Assembly: GCA_902491915.1 (NCBI GenBank)
Contig: CABUJL010000004.1
Location: 1-44,000, forward strand
Reading direction: 5' to 3'
DNA length: 44,000 bases
Origin: an uncultured Collinsella sp.
Lineage (GTDB): Bacteria; Actinomycetota; Coriobacteriia; Coriobacteriales; Coriobacteriaceae
Within the stretch, counting starts at the first letter, position 1. Every line of letters starts with the position of its first letter. The notes under the pieces are model-generated. The model searched no databases and was not told where the DNA came from. It saw only the letters and a list, made by a program, of their open reading frames with translations. This document shows positions 39,700-44,000 of this stretch, piece by piece. The position numbers were made by a program, and so were the translations under genes.

Positions 39700-41142
39700 C
39701 TACTGCGCGTCCGCCATAGTGTCGGCGAGCTCCTTGTACCAGAGTGCCGACTGCTTGATGTAGCGTTTTTGCGTGTCGAAGTCGATGTAGAACAGGCCGT
39801 AGCGCTTGTTATAGCCATTGGCCCACGAGAACTGGTCCTGCAGGCTCCAGATAAAGTAGCCCTGGACGTCGACGCCCTCGGCGCGCGCCTGGAGCACCTT
39901 CTCCATGTGCTGGTCGACAAAGTCGATGCGCTCGGGATCGGCGACGATGCCGTTTGCGTCGGGCTCGGGGTCCTTGTGGCCCAGGCCATTTTCGGTGATA
40001 TAGATGACGGGGAGGTTGGGATAGGTGGCGCTGATGTGCTTGAGCGTGTCGTAGAGGCCTTGCGGGTAGATGAGCCAATCCCAGTCGGTGGTGGGGATAC
40101 CCGGCATATCGACCTGCTGCCCGACGCCCTTAAACTTAAAGCACGAGGTGCCCTTGTCTCCGGTGCCGTTAAAGCTGTTGGTTGACTCGCCATCGTAGGC
40201 GGCGATAAACGCCGACTGATAGTAGTTGAGGCCGAACATATCGTTGCGGGGCGCCGCCTTGGCGAGCTCCTCCATGTCGCTGTCCTCAACCGTAAGCGTG
40301 GCGTTGTTGGCACGCAGAATCTCGTTGATGAGTGAGAGGGTGCGCGCGGAGTAGTGGCCCAGGAAGGCGCCGTCCATGATGAAGTCGGTGTAGAAGGCGT
40401 TGTACAGGTCGGCGGCGTGCTGGTCGGCGGGCGAGTCGGTGGCAGGATATGCCGGCGTCAGGACGTTGACCATGCCAATGCGGCCGCCCAGGTGCTCGGT
40501 CTCGTCAAGATCCTTATACAGGTTGACGGCGCGGGCGTGGGCAACGAGCTCGTTGTGCTGGCTCTGGATGCCGCTCGTCACATCAAAGTGATGGTTGGGC
40601 GGGAAGTTGCCTTGGATGTATTGGGAGTGCGAGAGGCTGATGAGCTCGTTGATGGTGAACCAATTCTTGACCTCGCGGAACTCGCGGAAGCAGAACTCGG
40701 CATAGCGCACATAGGCGTCGACGGTCTTGCGGTTGAGCCAGTCGCCCTGGTTGAACAGGGCGGCGGGGGAGTCAAAGTGATGCAGGGACACATAGGGCTC
40801 GACGCCATACTTTTTGCAGCAGGCGAACAGCTCGTGGTAGTGCTTAACGCCCTCGGCGAGGGGCTCGGCATCGTCGCCGTTGGGGAAGATGCGGGTCCAG
40901 GCGATGGACACACGGATGGCGTTGAGCCCATGCTCGGCAGAAAGGCGGATATCCTCCTCGTAGCGGTTGTAGAAATCACTGGCCGGGTCGGGCAAAAAGC
41001 GACCCTGGGCGACAAGGTAATCGTCCCACATGGTCTTACCCTTGCCTGCCACCTTCGTGGAACCTTCCGTTTGGTACGCGGCGGTTGCGGCGCCCCAAAC
41101 AAAGCCCTTCGGCAGCTGCTGTACGCGGTTTAGCAAAGACAT
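39700..41142 (-). CDS. lacG: GH1 6-phospho-beta-galactosidase-like enzyme (copy 2)
   Basis: 480 aa from ATG 41142; the ATG at 41148 is only 3 nt from the ribosome site GAGGG and is less likely. Acid/base E166 (TINE), nucleophile E384 (ITENG), and the phosphate-binding WSLQDQFSWANGYNKRYGLFY. It is notably divergent from copy 1 in the middle region (for example AFIAAYDGESTNSFNG), so it may cleave a different aglycone. First gene of the operon with lacE2. Confidence 0.87.
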   Translation of the reverse strand: MSLLNRVQQLPKGFVWGAATAAYQTEGSTKVAGKGKTMWDDYLVAQGRFLPDPASDFYNRYEEDIRLSAEHGLNAIRVSIAWTRIFPNGDDAEPLAEGVKHYHELFACCKKYGVEPYVSLHHFDSPAALFNQGDWLNRKTVDAYVRYAEFCFREFREVKNWFTINELISLSHSQYIQGNFPPNHHFDVTSGIQSQHNELVAHARAVNLYKDLDETEHLGGRIGMVNVLTPAYPATDSPADQHAADLYNAFYTDFIMDGAFLGHYSARTLSLINEILRANNATLTVEDSDMEELAKAAPRNDMFGLNYYQSAFIAAYDGESTNSFNGTGDKGTSCFKFKGVGQQVDMPGIPTTDWDWLIYPQGLYDTLKHISATYPNLPVIYITENGLGHKDPEPDANGIVADPERIDFVDQHMEKVLQARAEGVDVQGYFIWSLQDQFSWANGYNKRYGLFYIDFDTQKRYIKQSALWYKELADTMADAQ

Positions 41143-41262
41143 ATGCATACACCCTCTCGTCTCGCTGTTCGATATTGTGCGTTTGTGCTCAGGAGGCTCC
41201 CTGGTTAGCGTTCAGCGGTGAAAAAGCCCGATAAACACTATCTTAAAATGATTAGAACCAAA

Positions 41263-41300
41263 ATGAGCACGTGAACATTTGACAATGAGCACGTTAACAT
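41263..41300. promoter_or_regulatory. Paired operator repeats between lacG2 and lacI2
   Basis: ATGAGCACGTGAACAT (41263-41278) and ATGAGCACGTTAACAT (41285-41300) are imperfect palindromes 22 bp apart. They are clearly different from the sites of lacI1. Confidence 0.8.
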
Positions 41301-41359
41301 CCGGCTGGGATGTATAGAAACAAAACAACTTCAAACAGCCGCGAACGGTTGTATTTGTT

Positions 41360-41370
41360 CGGTAAGCGGT
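41360..41370. promoter_or_regulatory. CGGTAAGCGGT motif before lacI2
   Basis: Located just upstream of the lacI2 -35 box, as the similar motif is before lacI1. Confidence 0.45.
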
Positions 41371-41375
41371 TTTGA

Positions 41376-41405
41376 TTGACAGAAGTTTTCATGTTGTGGT
41401 ATATG
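41376..41405 (+). promoter_or_regulatory. lacI2 promoter
   Basis: TTGACA (41376-41381) and TATATG (41400-41405) with an 18-bp spacer. A third operator copy follows immediately. Confidence 0.7.
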
Positions 41406-41416
41406 GCTCGGGTATC

Positions 41417-41432
41417 ATGAGCACGTTATCAA
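41417..41432. promoter_or_regulatory. Third operator copy over the lacI2 start of transcription
   Basis: ATGAGCACGTTATCAA matches the repeats at 41263 and 41285. Its position at or after the expected +1 suggests autorepression. Confidence 0.65.
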
Positions 41433-41483
41433 TGTATGTACGATGCGCCATGGGCGCGGGGAATAGTTGGGAAGCAGGTTAGC

Positions 41484-42521
41484 GTGGAAGGCATGGCTCA
41501 GCGGACAAGGAATGGTCGTTCGGCGAGCGCGGCAGAGGTTGCGGCGCTCGCTGGCGTGAGCCGCCAGACTGTGTCTCGCGTGGTCAACGGTATGCCCAAC
41601 GTGACGGAAAAGACGCGCAAGCGTGTGCTGGCCGCCATGGAAGAGCTGGGCTTTCGTCCCAATTTTGCTGGAACGGCGTTGCGCGGCGGGTCGTATCGTT
41701 CTATTGGCCTGTGCATGTACAACATCACACGTGTCGGTAACCTGGCGACGCTCGAGGGTATCATGCAAGCGGCGCGCGAGCACGATTTTGCCGTCACTAT
41801 GATCGAGATGGGCGGCGACAAGCCCTATGCACTTGCCGATGCCTCGCGCCGCATGGTCGAGCGACCCGTCGACGGCATGATTCTCAACATGAACCGCATG
41901 GCTCCCGATTTTGAGGAGTTTGTTCCCCAGCCGGGAGTGCGAACGGTCATCCTGTCCATGTATGCGCATCCGCGCTGCACGACGATCGACTCCGACCAGT
42001 ATGGTTCGTGCGAGCTGTTGACCAATTATCTGCTGGAACATGGTCACTCGAATATGCGGTTTGTGGCGGGTCCGGAAAACTCGATTTCCTCGCGTTTTCG
42101 TGAGGCCGGTTGGCGCGATACGCTGGGTCGTGCTCATGTCGATGCCGCTCCGATGCTGCGTGGCGATTGGAGTGCGGACAGTGGGTACGCCATGGGCGAG
42201 CGGATTGCGGCCGAGGTGCTTGCCGGCGGGTCGCAGACGCCGACTGCCGTGCTTGCGGCAAATGACCAGATGGCGCTGGGCGTTATCGCCGCGCTCGAGA
42301 ACGCGGGCCTGTCCGTGCCCGACGACGTGAGCGTGGTTGGTATCGACGACGCACTCGAGGGACTTGTTCCTCACAATCGGCTGACGACGCTGCGATTTGA
42401 TTTGCGCGGTGTCGGTAAGCTTGCGTTTGAGGCGGCGATTGGAGAGAGCTCGTCTATCGAGGCGATTCATGTGCCGAGCACGCTGGTCGAACGCTCGACT
42501 GTTAGGGACATACGGGGTTAG
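41484..42521 (+). CDS. LacI-family transcriptional regulator (2)
   Basis: 345 aa from GTG 41484; ATG 41493 would make 342 aa but has its ribosome site too close. HTH SAAEVAALAGVSRQTVSRVVNGMPNVTEKTRKRVL, then the effector domain (DSDQYGSCELLTNYLLEHGH, GDWSADSGYAMGE, AVLAANDQMALGVIAAL). It is divergent from lacG2-lacE2, with three ATGAGCACGT-type sites between and around their promoters, so it most likely represses that operon and itself. Confidence 0.9.
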   Translation: MEGMAQRTRNGRSASAAEVAALAGVSRQTVSRVVNGMPNVTEKTRKRVLAAMEELGFRPNFAGTALRGGSYRSIGLCMYNITRVGNLATLEGIMQAAREHDFAVTMIEMGGDKPYALADASRRMVERPVDGMILNMNRMAPDFEEFVPQPGVRTVILSMYAHPRCTTIDSDQYGSCELLTNYLLEHGHSNMRFVAGPENSISSRFREAGWRDTLGRAHVDAAPMLRGDWSADSGYAMGERIAAEVLAGGSQTPTAVLAANDQMALGVIAALENAGLSVPDDVSVVGIDDALEGLVPHNRLTTLRFDLRGVGKLAFEAAIGESSSIEAIHVPSTLVERSTVRDIRG

Positions 42522-42533
42522 GTCCTACTCCGT

Positions 42534-42593
42534 CTGTCTCGATTTGTAACAGGTAGACGGTCAAAAGCGGGCTACGTGTTACAGATTTAGATT
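42534..42593. repeat. Family III hairpin element, subtype 1 (copy F)
   Basis: ATTTGTAACAGGTAG and CTACGTGTTACAGAT arms around ACGGTCAAAAGCGGG. It lies directly after lacI2, in a convergent region. Confidence 0.8.
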
Positions 42594-42613
42594 CTTCGGA
42601 AAGAGCAATCCTG

Positions 42614-42677
42614 TTCGTCTCAATCTGTAACAGCTAGGACCCAAAAACTCGGCTAGATGTTACAGATTGAGACAAAC
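42614..42677. repeat. Family III hairpin element, subtype 2 (copy G)
   Basis: TCTCAATCTGTAACAGCTAG and CTAGATGTTACAGATTGAGA arms around GACCCAAAAACTCGG. The core is identical to copy C. Confidence 0.85.
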
Positions 42678-42693
42678 AGACCCCGAACCGCAC

Positions 42694-42737
42694 AAAAAGG
42701 CCGGGGGCAGCGCGCCGTGTGACGTGCCGCCCCCGGC
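42694..42737 (-). terminator. Terminator of lacG3
   Basis: GCCGGGGGC (42700-42708) and GCCCCCGGC (42729-42737), extended by GCGC-type pairing inside, with TTTTT on the minus strand side. Confidence 0.9.
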
Positions 42738-42790
42738 TGAGAAATGGGGACAGGTTGTGTGAGCGGGGCAATCCCGCTAGTCGCAAGCCA

Positions 42791-44000
42791 CTAGTCCAGA
42801 CGACGGGTCTGCGCCACGTGCTTATACCAGTAGGCGCTTGCCTTGGGCGTGCGCTTCTGGGTCTCAAAGTCAACGTAGAAGAAGCCATAGCGCTTGTTGT
42901 AGCCATTGGTCCAGGAGAACTGGTCCTGCAGGCTCCACAGGAAGTAGCCACCCACGTTGACGCCCACCTCCATGGCCTTGAGCAGCCAGCGCAGGTGCTG
43001 CTCGATGTAGTCGATGCGCGGCTGGTCGTCCACAAAGCCGTCTTTGTAGGGGTCCTTGTAGCCCATGCCGTTTTCGGTAATGAAGATCTGCTTGTAGTTG
43101 GGGTAGCGCTGCTTAATGTAGACGAGCAGATCGAACAGACCCTCGGGATAGATAATCCAGTCCCAGTCGGTGGTGGGGATGCCAGGCTTGTTCACATGCT
43201 CGCCAATACCCTTGACGCGCCAGCGGCCGGTGCCCTTCTCGCCCGTACCGTTGTGGTGCAGGTCGTTCTCGCCGTCGTAAGCCTTCAAAAAACGGCACTG
43301 GTAGTTGTTGACACCCAGGTAGTCGTTGTAGAGCGCTGCCTCGCGCATAATTTCGAGGTCCTCGTCCAGGATCTCGATGGTGCCGCCCGAGATGGCCGCC
43401 AGGCGGTTGGCGCACTCGAGGGTGTCGGGAGCATAGTCGCCGCGGAAGGTGGCGTCGAGCAAGAACTGGTTCTGCAGCACGTGCTCGTTGTTGGCGGCCT
43501 TGATGTCGGCGGGGTCGTTCTCGTTGAGCGGGTACTTAAACTCCAGCGACTGAATGACGCCGATCTTGCCCTTAAAACCGCCGTTGTGGAAGGCCAGTAC
43601 TGCCTTGGCGTGGGCGAGCATCATGTTGTGCTCGCACTGGAAGGCCTCGGCAAGATGCGCCTTGACGCCACCGGGGAAGGTGCCCTCGATGTAGGTGTTG
43701 GAGGCGTCGGCCCAGATCTCGTTAAAGGTGAACCAGTAGGTCACCTGGTCGGCGTACTCCTTAAAGCAGAAGGTGGCAAAGTCCACAAAGGCGTCGATGG
43801 TCTCGCGGTTGAGGAAGTCGCCCTTCTCAAAGAGGGGAAGCGGCGTGTCAAAGTGATGCAGCGTGACGAACGGCTCAACATGGTGCTTATGGCACTCGGC
43901 GAAGAGGTCGTGGTAGAACTGGACGCCCTCGGGGTTGATTTCGCCGATGCCGTTGGGGAAGATGCGACTCCAGGCAATGGAGAGGCGAATGCCGTTGATA
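42791..44000 (-). CDS. lacG: GH1 6-phospho-beta-galactosidase-like enzyme (copy 3), N-terminus beyond the window
   Basis: At least 403 codons are visible; the frame stays open to the window edge, reading INGIRLSIAWSRIFPNGIGE at its visible start, so it is incomplete because of the window, not truncated. Acid/base Glu (TFNE), nucleophile Glu (ITENG), and the phosphate-binding WSLQDQFSWTNGYNKRYG are present. It is closer to copy 1 than to copy 2 (shared FQ-HNMM-AHAKAV, EN-DPADI, VKGIGEH... and IYPEGL segments). Its promoter and any PTS partner lie outside. Confidence 0.9.
   Translation of the reverse strand, partial: INGIRLSIAWSRIFPNGIGEINPEGVQFYHDLFAECHKHHVEPFVTLHHFDTPLPLFEKGDFLNRETIDAFVDFATFCFKEYADQVTYWFTFNEIWADASNTYIEGTFPGGVKAHLAEAFQCEHNMMLAHAKAVLAFHNGGFKGKIGVIQSLEFKYPLNENDPADIKAANNEHVLQNQFLLDATFRGDYAPDTLECANRLAAISGGTIEILDEDLEIMREAALYNDYLGVNNYQCRFLKAYDGENDLHHNGTGEKGTGRWRVKGIGEHVNKPGIPTTDWDWIIYPEGLFDLLVYIKQRYPNYKQIFITENGMGYKDPYKDGFVDDQPRIDYIEQHLRWLLKAMEVGVNVGGYFLWSLQDQFSWTNGYNKRYGFFYVDFETQKRTPKASAYWYKHVAQTRRLD

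Noticed and set aside
37694..39763. A 689-codon plus-strand frame antisense to lacE2
   Set aside because: Same reason: lacE2 has clear EIIC and EIIB motifs on the minus strand.
32654..42677. The repeated ATCTGTAACA elements as a CRISPR array
   Set aside because: Units are palindromic hairpins scattered in three intergenic sites with irregular spacing and no spacers or cas genes.

Overview
The window looks like chromosome from a high-GC Gram-positive gut bacterium of the Coriobacteriia, most likely Collinsella or a close relative. This is inferred from protein style (RicT with a long Arg-rich tail, HPF, DegV, mannose-family and lactose-family PTS, several LacG-type GH1 enzymes) and from multi-copy inverted-repeat elements between genes. 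No database comparison was possible.

Region 1 (1-16.5 kb) is mostly housekeeping: a zinc-ribbon membrane protein, a Tat/lipoprotein serine beta-lactamase-like hydrolase, the tmk-holB-ricT cluster, comF, a possibly frameshifted nuclease-like gene, a solute-binding lipoprotein, hpf, a DegV protein, a dehydrogenase with a His/Cys-rich tail, a small membrane protein, a HEAT-like protein, a NAD-type isocitrate dehydrogenase and a SurA-like membrane-anchored protein. Two kinds of palindromic repeat flank the hydrolase, and a 227-bp MITE-like element lies at 8.1-8.35 kb.

Region 2 (16.5-31.2 kb) begins with an HTH/DUF2975 pair. An amino-sugar island follows: a mannose-family PTS operon (IIA, a YajC-like protein, IIB, IIC, IID), a GntR/UTRA regulator, agaS, nagA, a flavodoxin-like protein, a LacX-like epimerase, a LacC/FruK-type kinase, a relic of a second nagA, a YhcH protein, tRNA-Thr(CGT), an orphan IIB paralogue whose active-site His is Tyr, galM and a DeoR regulator. 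A DasR/NagR-like palindrome (CTGGT-N4-ACCAG type) is found at both the PTS and agaS promoters, which suggests one GntR regulon. The likely route is GalNAc/galactosamine uptake, deacetylation (NagA), deamination/isomerisation (AgaS) to tagatose-6-phosphate, then phosphorylation (LacC-like). The aldolase is not in the window.

Region 3 (31.2-44 kb) has a Fic protein with a large inverted repeat at its promoter, then two complete LacI-LacE-LacG modules in opposite gene order and a third LacG cut by the window end. The LacI genes are divergent from the PTS/GH1 operons, with clear multi-site operators between them. LacG-type enzymes release galactose-6-phosphate-type products that could feed the same tagatose-6-phosphate node as region 2. 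Seven copies of a roughly 62-bp hairpin element of two alternating subtypes fill the convergent 3' regions.

The observations most worth a second look are the His-to-Tyr orphan IIB, the shared GntR operator, the CGGT-N3-CGGT promoter motif, the nagA relic, the alternating hairpin elements and the metal-binding tail on the dehydrogenase.
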